Shown one piece after another: positions 1 through 10,379 of a stretch of DNA of 64,000 nucleotides (positions within the stretch are counted from its first letter, which is position 1; the number at the start of each line of letters is the position of its first letter). The DNA lies in assembly GCA_963920765.1 (NCBI GenBank), contig OY987247.1:9334471-9398470 (forward strand), read 5' to 3'. The notes below the pieces were generated by a model. It saw only the letters and a list, made by a program, of their open reading frames with translations, searched no databases and was not told the DNA's origin. Position numbers and translations under genes: made by a program. This DNA is from Ulota crispa. Its lineage: Eukaryota; Streptophyta; Bryopsida; Orthotrichales; Orthotrichaceae.

Positions 1-588
1 AAAAGTATTTGAACCTTGATCCCTTAGAGGACGTGAAACACATATACTTAGAAGTGTTAGGCAAAATAAATTTTAGCTTGAAAAGATTTCAAAAATAATA
101 TCCTCATTCTTGCAAATTTTCTTCCTTCCATCTCTACATGGACCAATTCAGATCCTTGCACAAAAACCATGATACAACCAAATGTTGTAAGCAGTCATAT
201 TTGAAGAACATACAAAAGTTTTCTTTTTAGGCATTTCATACTCGGCATCTATTTTGAGACATTTCATACTTGGACGTACAATCCATTTGATACTAAAAGT
301 GTTTGAAGGCATTCATCAAGTAACTCTTTGGTTGCATTCAGATCAAGGATGATGAAAACTTCAGGTTTAGAGCATAGCCTTGTGGGTTCCAAGGGAGTTT
401 AAAACATAACCCAGGTGACAATTAGTATACCCCCATAATTGAGAGCCCGGTAAAAATAATCTTAAAAGGGTGAGCACGAAACAAAAAACCCGCCCTTCCT
501 ATGGAGTTTACTTGCAATATCCCCATTTAACATCTCAATATTTTGTAAATTATAATCCCATGTGGATAGATTACAACCCTCAGCAAGT
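1..588. other. AT-rich intergenic DNA
   Basis: I see no gene, RNA gene or bounded repeat in this stretch. Confidence 0.5.
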
Positions 589-667
589 TTAACCCCTCAC
601 CGCCTAAGCGGCCATTTTCGGCCCTAATTTTCATCTTATTTGACAACCGCAAGCAGTGAGGGGTTAA
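589..667. mobile_element. 79-bp piggyBac-type MITE
   Basis: The element starts TTAACCCCTCACCGC and its reverse-complemented right end starts TTAACCCCTCACTGC. TTAA at both ends is the piggyBac target-site duplication, and the CCC... tip is typical of that superfamily. It has no coding capacity. Confidence 0.7.
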
Positions 668-1165
668 CATATAAAGAACTCACCATGTCATATGGCACAT
701 TGGATCAAGGTTAAAAAGACACCTTGGTGCAAACACTCAATGCAAGTTTGAAATCTTAACCTCATAAGTTCATGTCTCTCTCTTTGGTATGGATGTAAGA
801 TAGGTAGCTTGAAATGGATCCCCTCTCTTAAAGTAGCCCATAGGCAGCCCAAGAATGGATAGGAGGTGGTTCTTGAATGGACCCTCTATAGTCATAGAAG
901 AAAAGATGTATTTTGTTACAAGAGCCAATCATACTCCTTGATTTCACCTCATCTTTTTACAAGTTGCAAGGGAACAATTAGTGGAAGGTCTAGAATCACT
1001 AATAGATGCCTACTACAAAAAAGTTTGAAAACTAATCAACAATTCAATGATGCTTCAAAAAATATGAAAAAAAATTATATTACATTTGGCATCCACTTTT
1101 CTTTGCCTAAAAATAAGATAAGAATATTTTTGTCTCAAAATGTCCATGAGAAGGCAGATTAGCCC

Positions 1166-1539
1166 TTAACCCTTAAACGCCAAGCTGGCCACCATGACCA
1201 ACCTAGCTACAATACTCTCTACAACAACACCAAGTGCCTTGCACTTATAATATTATTTCTTGATGTTGCAAAAATCAACTATACATGATGCTCTCATGAA
1301 AATTGCAAGTAAGGTAGCTTGGGACCTAACACCGTGACTCTCAATCTTTGCACAATTTGAGCTACCTAAAAAAACAAGCGCATCTCATGAGATAATTTTT
1401 TGACTTCCATAATGGATCATGTGTCTACGATCAGTTCTGAAAAAAAGCAAATGAAAAACAGCTTTTTTTTTTTTTTTGTAGTAGAGAATCTTTTTTCAGA
1501 GCTGGAAAACGTCCTCCTCGGCGGGCGTTGAAGGGTTAA
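1166..1539. mobile_element. piggyBac-type MITE, 0.37-kb subfamily
   Basis: Left end TTAACCCTTAAACGCC; right end, reverse-complemented, TTAACCCTTCAACGCC. The interior is clearly related to the element at 34638-34994: both share a stretch with CTCATGAAAATTGCAAG and a closing run rich in T before the right end. Non-coding. Confidence 0.75.
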
Positions 1540-1708
1540 AGTGTCGCTTTTCCAGCTACCTATCTTACCCTTCGGGGTTACTGCAGTGCGTCAAAACAAG
1601 AAACTTAAAATGTTTTCATTCAAATGAACACACCACATGAATATACCCACAAAGCAGACTTGGAACAGTTTGTATTTTAGTTGTTCAATAATCGTAAAGA
1701 AGACCCAG

Positions 1709-1801
1709 CATTCGACATTGATATCCGGCACTCGACATTGATAACCGGCATTGATATCAGGTATTCGAATCTGATATCCGGCATTCGAACATTGATACCC
1801 A
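1709..1801. repeat. Degenerate 20-22-bp minisatellite
   Basis: About four to five imperfect copies of a unit like ATTCGACATTGATATCCGGC in tandem. An antisense ORF over it is only the repeat translated and is not called as a gene. Confidence 0.6.
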
Positions 1802-2162
1802 AAGATAGCCATCTAGCAGTGGAGTTTACTCAAAGGGCATAAATTAAGGATCATGAACAAGTGATCTAAGCTCAGAATAATAACTTTCACAACACCCTAC
1901 AATGAAACCGGTTTATCTACAAAATGAATTTTTAATGATCTACTCAAAGCGTTTCATTCCACATTTGAAAGTTTCTGAAACTCCCATCACTTGTTCAAAA
2001 AGGTATTGATAACATGTAATATTATATAAGAAGTGATTTGAGACAGCATGGCAATGCACTCAGTTTGTCGCCCTCAAAGAAAAGGGACATGATCTTCCAG
2101 AACTCGTCCTCTAAAACTCCAAGGGTGATGCATATTTTCAGTTTTTCTTTTCTAAAATCAAT

Positions 2163-2452
2163 TTTCTAACAAACGAGGGATCACTGCTATCGGTAGATAC
2201 TTCAAATAAAAAGCTCGGCTCGGAAAGGAGCACAATTACGACATGTCACCCAACATATCTCTCTCATTTTTCCTGTACCTTGAAAATTGAGCGTCGGAAT
2301 TCTAGTGCAGTGCAGACAGCAATCTGAAATAGAAATTCTTGCGCTTTGGAAAGTTTTCCTGAACCGACCATGAAGCCTCTTTTCTAACCACAATGGTACC
2401 TCAGCAGCAATAGGGTGTATTCCACCACCTATCCTTCCAAATGTCGTCCTAC
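2163..2452 (-). other. Probable 3' UTR of the TFIIA large-subunit gene
   Basis: This stretch follows the TGA stop of the TFIIA gene on the minus strand. It is mixed-composition non-coding sequence. The 3' end was not resolved, because I could not pick one poly(A) signal with confidence. Confidence 0.35.
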
Positions 2453-5400
2453 TCAAAATTCAAACTCCCCGGTTGCCTGTCCCAAGACAACAACACAACA
2501 AACATAAATAACACGTTTAAAATCGCATATAAACCGGTGGGCTTGAATGAAAAACAAAACATAAAATATCCTCTTTGGAAACTCATTCGCAGATAATAGT
2601 TTCTACCTTATTTTTCTACAATTCACAAATCTAAGCCATTGCTTTCCTCTTTCTATTAACAAACGTTGCTACCTCACAGTTTCGAAAGTACACCAAAAGT
2701 GACCACTTCCACACCTTAGGAGTGCTATACCCTAACCCCATACAAAATATGACATACAACTTTGTATTATGGACATTCCAAAGATGTCCAAAAGTGGAAA
2801 CACAAAGGCGGTTTGTCAGAAGCTCAACTGACACACAGCCAACCAAACACATATAACGTTCAAGTATGACATCGCCAATTAGGAATCAAGGTAAGGGTAA
2901 AAGAGCAAAATTTATCTTGACAACTGTAGGCAGCAGGGTTTCGGGTTTAAGTTGGCAGTCCCAAAATGCCCACCTTCACAAAGAGGATGTCACGATTATT
3001 CAAATGCATAATGCCATCCTTCAAGGTACACTTCCATTTGTTCTTCGACCTGGTTACCTGCCACAAGATCATACACAAATACACCACAATACACACTGCT
3101 GAATACAAAACTCTAAAAAAGACAAAAATTTGGGAAAAAACAAGAGGATTGTAATACAACTGCTTTTAAAGCTACTTACTACAACCATCATAGGGATAAC
3201 GGTTTTGTTGCTACAGACCTTATCAAACTGGGCAAGCACTAAATGGTTGGTAGCCGGTTCTTCATCACCATTGTCAGCTTCATCCTCCTCATCATCGTCA
3301 TCATCTTCATTTAGTGGCGGCTCAGAACCCTCTGATTCTGGTGGCTCAACGTTTGCTGCTGGCGTAGCAGCGCTTGGTGGCGGGTTATCTGGTATACAAA
3401 GGTTGCTCAATGTCAATAAACTCTTCACAAGTGCTGTTGTTCTTGTGTGATATGACAATTGTGTACAACTTACCTGGCTAGAAGCAACTAGAAGTGCAAA
3501 ACCCTATAAAAACACGGAAATGATTGTGTACGAAGTACGAGAAAAAAAAACCTCTGCTTCTTACCGTCCTCCTCAGGCTCGTTGTAGTCCTCTGCTACAG
3601 CCTGACACAACAGCATCAAAATCAGACATATCATCAACCAGAAGACAAAGATAGCTCTCATTGCAGGTGGGGATTTCTCAACCTAACCTTAAAGGACCCA
3701 GGATTCACGGCATTCAAATAACCAATTTGATTAATTATTTGAGTGAAAATATCAAATCCAAATTTGATATCACAGGAGTCAATAAGGAACGTTACATGTG
3801 TAGGTCAAATAAAAAACACAATTTCACGGAACAAAATTTCTATACAACTACCAGAACTGATTAAAATAGCACACTGAGTTAAAGCACAAGAGTTCCAAGC
3901 TACTTTCAGAGTTTTTTTTTAAAGAGCGAAAACTCGGACACCTACATCGTCGTACTCGTCGTCAATGCCATCGAGTTGTGGAACAACCGACAAACTCTGC
4001 AAAAATTTAGCATGAATCATCTGCTCAATGGCAGTATCTGCACTCTCTCGGTGTTGCACCCACAAACGTGAATCTCCACTCCTGCCAACAGTCCTCTCGG
4101 TCGCCCAGCTTGGAACTGCTTCGGGATCCTAACCAGTGTGAGCAAAAAGAGTGATATTGTTAAATCAGAGCATAAGCAACCAAAGCCAACTCGGTTTTAA
4201 AGTCCTTAGCAATATCAGGCAAGCAGTCACGAAGCAAAGCATACGCTTTGATAAGTCCAAAAAAAGTTGGAAAGAAACAAGACTGTAGACAAGTCAAGCT
4301 GTCAAATCCTGCAAAGGCAGTTTGATATAATAGCGTGTCTATCACTTCTTCTTTTTTGTTTTGTTTTTTGTTTGTTTTTTCAAGAGAGTGGTTTTCAGTG
4401 AACAAACCATGACTTGAGAACTCTCGCCCATCGATGTAGACAACCCATCGTCTGAAGCACCGTCTCGTTGTGGGATGAAATATCCAGAGCTTATTTCTTC
4501 ATGTTTTCTCTTGCCAGTAGAGATGGTAAGAAAATCCTGTCCCAAAAGCAGCGACCAAGATCAGACAGCTTTCAACGATTGTCTAACTAAAATACAGTAC
4601 AAAAACCATGGTGTGCAAGCACCTACCAGTACAGAATCCAATCTAGACAACATCAAGCAGAGGAATAGGAACCTGGTAGAAACATGAAGTACCTTGGTAA
4701 TAGGAGGTGCAACTTGTGCTGATACAGGTATCTGCGCAAGATCGTTATCTCCTTCTTCCCTTTCCTCATACGCTGAAGAAAGACAATACCAAAATGAACA
4801 TGAGTGAGAAGCAATAACTTATAGTGGTTCACCACCAAACAGTAGGTGATCAATCACCGTAATACAGATATTCCAGTATGTAAACACACAAGCACATCAA
4901 TTCTTTCACAGAAACTACAATTTTGACCAATTACTGATTTAGATTTTATTTAAGTTGCAAGAGGAAACAAGTGGCTTAAACTACACGGAACTTATTACTA
5001 AAAGCACGGCAACTCACTTTCGTTCATATTGAGTTCAACTCCACGATGTTTCTGATGCAACCACGACGATGGCTGTTGCTGAAACCAGCAACACAAAGCA
5101 AGGTATTAAATGCCTTGGAATTGGAGGTATTCAAACAAGCCTGTTGCAACTACATAACTTTCTGAAAGGACGAGTACTGAGCATTCCCTTTCTAGTAACA
5201 ACGTCAAATACAGAGTGTGATCAGATGTCTACAAAGAGCATCCAGTTTCAGAGCTGAATTCATGTTCCCAAGCTCGGAGTTTAGAAAGTGATATATCAGG
5301 AGCCACGTAAGCAGGACATTAACATAGAAATTTGCTTTAGAAGGTACCATGTAAGTACTGGGCGTTCCATTTGCCATCCGAGGAGCATGATGATGACCCG

Positions 5401-6098
5401 AGTTCAGCTGCAAGGACTCCTCACTAGGGCCTGGAGGCATGTACTGGTACATCACAGGCTCCCGAGCACTAGTTGACGCAGACACCTGCGAATAGGGGGA
5501 ACATGTAATAATTTGCCAAAGAGTTGGAACTTTTGTCAATACAAGCACCCCTGAACGTTACATGCAGGCCGGATATTCAAGTTGCGTCTTTAGCGCAAAC
5601 CACAAGCTGGTTATAGCCACAAGCATACCCTTGAGAAAGTCATGTCATTGGCTGGAGCCTCGTACTCCTCGGTTGCCACATAGGGTTCATTCAAATCATG
5701 TACAGGAGAAGCAGCTACTACTGCTTGCGCAATAGGTTTGGCTGCGGCGCTTGCCGTCGCTTCGTGACCTGAGGCTTCCTGAATTGCACCTGACTGCACC
5801 AGCTTGAGCTCCCACAGCTGACCAGACACACAGAGAATCAAAGACATTACCCTTCAGGCAGAGAAAAGGTTTGAGCCTCAAATTCATCTTCTCTATAGCA
5901 ACCCTAGTCTAAATCAAAGTACCAAAAGAGCATTAGTCCAAACAAAAAGGCTAATAAAAAAGAGAGACAGGGTTTGCGTACCGACTGGAGCTCATTCAAA
6001 ACATTGTCATCAACGCCTTCGCTCTGGAAATCAGTGCGGACGTTGTTGATGACATCCTCAACAACGTGGAGGTACACATTTGACACACTCATTGACAT
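2453..6098 (-). CDS. TFIIA-L: Transcription factor IIA large subunit (alpha/beta precursor)
   Basis: Large subunit of general factor TFIIA, which with the small gamma subunit binds TBP and stabilises it on RNA polymerase II promoters in the nucleus. I built 11 coding exons, all introns GT-AG: 6098-5982, 5817-5629, 5485-5348, 5078-5018, 4772-4693, 4536-4408, 4128-3946, 3601-3565, 3388-3219, 3057-2974, 2476-2453. The joined frame is open and gives 403 residues, a little longer than my recollection of the Arabidopsis protein (about 375). Residues 5-50 (NVYLHVVEDVINNVR...) match the N-terminal helical-bundle region. The middle is variable, with a GKRK patch near 203-206. Residues 339-355 are an Asp/Glu run. 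Residues 359-403 (NHLVLAQFDKVTRSKNKWK...GIMH...) match the C-terminal beta-barrel, ending in GEFEF from a 24-nt last exon. The start is the first ATG after the GC-rich leader; a second ATG lies two codons on. The gene appears intact. Confidence 0.93.
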
Positions 6099-6500
6099 TT
6101 TCACACCGCAGCTCAGGATCCGGGAAACACGAAGAAGACGAAACGAAAAACCTTTCCGACTCCCCGACGCAGCAGCTCCCTCCCGCAGCTCAGATCCGGA
6201 ACACGAAGGAAAGCGAGAGAGAGAAACCCTAAGTCCGAGGGGCTCTGTGCCGCGGCTGCACGTGAGGGGAGGCCGGGTGGGGAAGCTGGCTGGATCAGCT
6301 GACGACGAGTGCGCTGCGCTTGCGATTGGCGTGCGAAACTGTGCTTGGAATGATGCGAGGCAGCGCTGGTGCCATCGTCTTCATCGTCGTCGTCGTCGCC
6401 AAAGCTGTTCTGTCCTGTTGGGCTTTGCTCGCTGACGAGCGCCGGTGCAGAAAAGCTGCGTTGGCGCCACGCTGCGCTGGACATCTCGTGGGCAAACCTC
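6099..6500 (-). promoter_or_regulatory. GC-rich 5' leader and promoter region of the TFIIA gene
   Basis: Composition switches abruptly from AT-rich introns to GC-rich sequence directly upstream of the start codon. It includes a short GTC/GAT trinucleotide run near 6374-6401. No single core element stood out. Location and composition suggest the 5' UTR and proximal promoter. The antisense and sense ORFs here show low-complexity translations and are not called. Confidence 0.45.
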
Positions 6501-6501
6501 G

Positions 6502-6748
6502 GCTCTTATAGGCGAGCCGGTGGTAACATCTGGGAACATGTGCGCTTGTAGGCGAACATATGAGAACATGTGCGCTTGTGGGAGAACATACGGGCACATG
6601 TGCGGTTTTGAGCAAACCTTTGGGAACATGTGCGCTTGTGGGAGAACTTGTGGGAACATATGCGCTTGTGGACGAACCTATGGGAACATGTGCGCTCGTG
6701 GGAGAACCTGTGGGAACATGTGCGCTTGTGGGCGAACCTGTGGGCAAC
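6502..6748. repeat. 30-bp minisatellite upstream of the TFIIA gene
   Basis: About eight tandem units of 30 bp. A typical unit contains GGGAACATGTGCGCTTGTGG followed by GAGAACCTGT. The rightmost four units (about 6629-6748) are the most regular. Because 30 is a multiple of three, long ORFs of 10-residue repeats appear on both strands; these are artefacts of the repeat. Confidence 0.85.
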
Positions 6749-7209
6749 CATGGCGTACCTTTGACACTTTCCTACAAAATAATATTGGAAGCCACTTTTC
6801 CTCTAGAACATGGGTGTGAAAACTCCTCTTTCTCTCAAATTGCTCTTGGGATGTTGAAAATGCTACTTGTTCAATATTCTGGGGTGTCTTCATTATTCTC
6901 ATCTCAAATAAACTTTGCATAAATATATGGGGAAATTACAAATAGGGGCATGAAAACGAAAACGTAAAATGTTACAGATAGGGGCGCAGTTTCAAAATAA
7001 TTACAAGTAGGGGCACGAGTTTTTCTAAAGTGATTTTTTGTAAAAAAAATTGGTTGGGACATTGGTTGATTTAGAAACATTACATTAAATGTTAGTTAAC
7101 TTTCCAAAAAATTTAAAAGTTTTCAAAAATTGTCATCCCCTTTACTAAAAGTTCTTTATTTAAACTTGATTTGGAGGGACCTTTAGGTTCTTTAGAAATT
7201 AGCTAACAT

Positions 7210-8680
7210 TTAACCCTTGAGCGCCCAATTGACCTTTTTTTGGTTGTTGCCTAATTTTTTCAGGCTACCCAAGACCAAAAAAAACTTTTTTCAATTTTTT
7301 TTTTATTGTAATAGAAAATCAAGTCTACTTTCCAACTTAAGTTGAATCATGTTAATCCAAGTTAAGCTCCATCAAGGAGAATTTTTCAAAGCCAAACACT
7401 TCAATATTTGCTAGTGTTGTAAAATTTACTATTTCGAGAAACTAATGATGTTCTATCTTTCCAAAAGATTGCATTTTTGAAGTTTCAGATAGAATGTCTA
7501 TTTTTAACTAATTTTACCAAATTTGGAAATCTATGAGTAAAATTTGTAATTTTGGTGAATATTAACCCCTAAAGGACCATTGTCCGTTTGGGGGACAAAT
7601 GGGATTTTGGGCATGTACCTACGCGTAAACTATTTTGCGTGATTTTTTGAAACTTTTATTGAAGGTGAGGGATTCAAAGATCTACGAGGAAATGTAATTA
7701 TTTCTTCATTCCAACATTTATTGAAGAAGTTATGCATGAAAATCTAGAAAATGCTGCTCCCTGGGCAGCCAAAAACTTCTTAAAAAATTCCAATTTTTTC
7801 AAATAAAAATATGAAATAGGTTCTTTAGACTTATATAGACATGGGGAACTTTGAATCATTCAATTCTAATAGATGAGATGAAAGTTTTGAGGAGTCTTTG
7901 TTTATGGGCAGTTCTAGATTCTCTATTCTAAAATAAACTTTGACTTCCTTTATTTTACTCAATTTTCATTATTTTGGAAAAAAAAACAAAACCAAAGGAT
8001 GTAGAATGTTTATCACAACATGATAATTGTTGGGATTTGCATTTTTCATTTTAATAATTAATTTCTTAACAATTTAGTGATTTGACTTATTCTCTACTTC
8101 TTTTTACTTACTATTTTTTCCCATGTGTTGTGTAGTTCCAATTGATTTGAAAATTCTCCCACACATACCTAACTTGGTCTCCTACTTGGGAAAAATAAAC
8201 CTCAACTTTGTGTAGAGTAATTTTTTTGATCTAAGAGTGGTCAAAGCCTTCTGAAATTTCTGGACAGCAACAAAAGAAACTTTTTTCTGCAATTCAGATG
8301 TAAACATCTCACTCATTTTTGTGTAGATTGAGCTGATTTTTTTACCACGTGTACCTCGTGTAGTCTACTGTAAGATCTTATGGTTGAATTCTTGTAAAAA
8401 ACTTTTTTTCTTACCATTGTACTTACTTCCCCAAAAGTGGCAATTTTCTGTGTTTTTTGCAAAAAAAATGGCTTGGTCCTTTAGGGGTTAAATGGTAAAT
8501 GCTTTTAAATTCATTACATAAAAATTCAAAACTTTTTTTGAGTGTTTGGTCGTATGGATAATTACTAAACATTATGATTCTTATTTTCTCTTTTGAAGCA
8601 AACTTCATCAAAGTTACAAAAGTGCAATTTTTAAACACATTTATGTTTTGCCCTTACCCCCTTGGGACTTTAGGGGTTAC
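7210..8680. mobile_element. piggyBac-type MITE nested in a MULE-like MITE
   Basis: Left end TTAACCCTTGAGCGCC; right end ...TTTAGGGGTTAC, where the last TTAA has become TTAC. The related MULE-like copy at 16438-16810 has the unoccupied target, a single TTAA at 16656-16659, in the matching position. This is direct evidence for insertion at TTAA. Confidence 0.75.
7562..8491. mobile_element. piggyBac-type MITE, 0.93-kb family A, nested
   Basis: Both ends carry the same 18-bp terminal repeat TTAACCCCTAAAGGACCA. The element sits inside the one at 7210-8680, making three levels of nesting. The interior shares the family-A 5' block (GGGATTTTGGGCATGTACCT and beyond). No coding capacity. Confidence 0.88.
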
Positions 8681-8833
8681 TGTGATGTGTTTAAATCAAC
8701 CAATGTCCAAACCATAAAAAATTACAAAAAATCACATTTTTCTTTAAAATCGTGCTCCTATTTGTAATTATTTTGAAACTACGACCCTATCTGTAATATT
8801 TTATGTTTTCATGCCCCTATTTGTAATTTCCCC

Positions 8834-9258
8834 TAAATATTTAGATTGCAATAAAAAAAAAGCCCAATTACGTTCCAAAAAAGTCACAAAATGGTCGCTA
8901 TCGTGTATACAAAGTAAATATTTGTACAAATATGTTTCTTTTTTCTTTACATGGAACTAGCACAAACGATCAAACACAAATGGTAATGAGAAAGCAGCAA
9001 GCCACTGTTGGATAATGAAGAGTGCGTCCAACTTTCAAATGAAATATTGGTATTTTTTTTATTGCCCTTTTTATTTGGGCTGTTGTAATTATGGAAAAGT
9101 ATCAGAAATAGACATGAAAAATGGTCGTATATAAAAACGAGGCCTAATATTCAAAGAATACCAAATTAGGTCTTTGTGGCCAAAACATTGTGCATGTTTA
9201 TTATTTCCAAATCAAATTAATTTGTAATAGTTTTGTTTATAGTGACCAAGATCATTGT
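8834..9258. other. AT-rich intergenic DNA
   Basis: I see no gene or bounded element in this stretch. Confidence 0.4.
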
Positions 9259-9663
9259 ATCAATTGCAATATATAGTTTGGGTTATGAAATTCCTTATTC
9301 CTTGGTATGCGTGTCTTTTGAAATTCCTTGTTCATTGGTATGAGTGCATTTTTTTGAGGTTGGCTTAATGGCCAATGTGTAATTGGTGGCAAATTGATAT
9401 CATCAGATGTAGCCTCCTCCCCCTCCTCTTCTAGTTCCCAAAAGTTCTTTTGCAACACAAGATGTTCAACTGCTTCATATGCTTCTTCGCAACACATTGT
9501 TCTAAAGCACTTGTACACATAAGCATGTCATTCTCTTCTTGTGTACAAAAGTACACTTGCATGCAGCAAGATGACGTGGGATACCATTATGTTGCCATCC
9601 ATAGCGCGTGCAAGTTCTATCAAGAGAACAAGGAATTACAAATTGCAATACATTGCAATTGAT
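9259..9663. mobile_element. Candidate 0.4-kb TIR element
   Basis: The left end ATCAATTGCAATATAT is mirrored by the right end (reverse complement ATCAATTGCAATGTAT). Both arms continue with an AATTCCTTRTTC motif. An 88-codon minus-strand ORF (9252-9518) fills one half; part of it is a 27-bp internal duplication and I do not recognise it. No clear target duplication was found. Confidence 0.45.
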
Positions 9664-10379
9664 GAGGTGGTTTTAGTCACTATAAGTCAAACTACCAACA
9701 AGCCTATTTGATATGGGAATATAAATAGATATATCCAATGTTTTAGCCACCATAGTTGTAATGCCTACTTTTAATATTTGATGAGACCTAATTTTGGTAC
9801 TCTTTAAATGTCAAGCCTATGCTTTATATATGATCATTTGTCAAGCCCATATTTTATAATTTCTCTATAACCATACAGCCGTTTAACAAAAATTGGGCAT
9901 GTTATGAGTAGGGGAGGATTGTATAAAAATTAAGTATCAAAATGAAACACTTCATTAAAATCTATGTATAAAACAAACTTCATCTGAATAAACAATAACT
10001 AATAAGTATACTTGAAACTTCAAATAAAAGCAAACATACTATTGAAACTTATCACTAGAAGAACAAAAATAAACAGTTGTGATAAGCAACACATTTTGAG
10101 TTGTTTAAATAATTGCAACTTGAGATTATGAGTTGCTCTCATATCGTTGTCAACTTGTCATTTTGGACATGTTTGAGAATCATCCTTGTATTGATGTGGT
10201 ATTTCATCCATGTGAGGGCTAACTAGATATATTTACGTGTCCAATTTGTTGAATAAATGTTTTTATGGCAAGGCTTGTATTGCCCATTTTCATCCTACAT
10301 GGCACAATAAAAATCCATTTATCCAAACATGTCATATTCTCCTAATTAATATGCAATTGCATGTGGGTTCACTTTATTA

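Larger units (their letters stand above)
6929..8833. mobile_element. MULE-like MITE carrying nested piggyBac-type insertions
   Basis: Ends are GGGGAAATTACAAATAGGGG on the left and its complement on the right. Flanks TAAATATAT (6920-6928) and TAAATATTT (8834-8842) look like a 9-bp target duplication with one change, which fits a Mutator-like element. The same family is seen at 16438-16810 without the insertion. The excess length here is explained by the elements at 7210-8680 and 7562-8491. Confidence 0.7.

Noticed and set aside
3130..3450. 106-codon plus-strand ORF with a Ser run
   Set aside because: Antisense of the acidic exon of TFIIA-L.
6295..6747. Repeat proteins of the PTGSPTSAHV and GRTCGNMCAC kind on both strands
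   Set aside because: The 30-bp minisatellite is open in several frames; no start context, splice signals or family.
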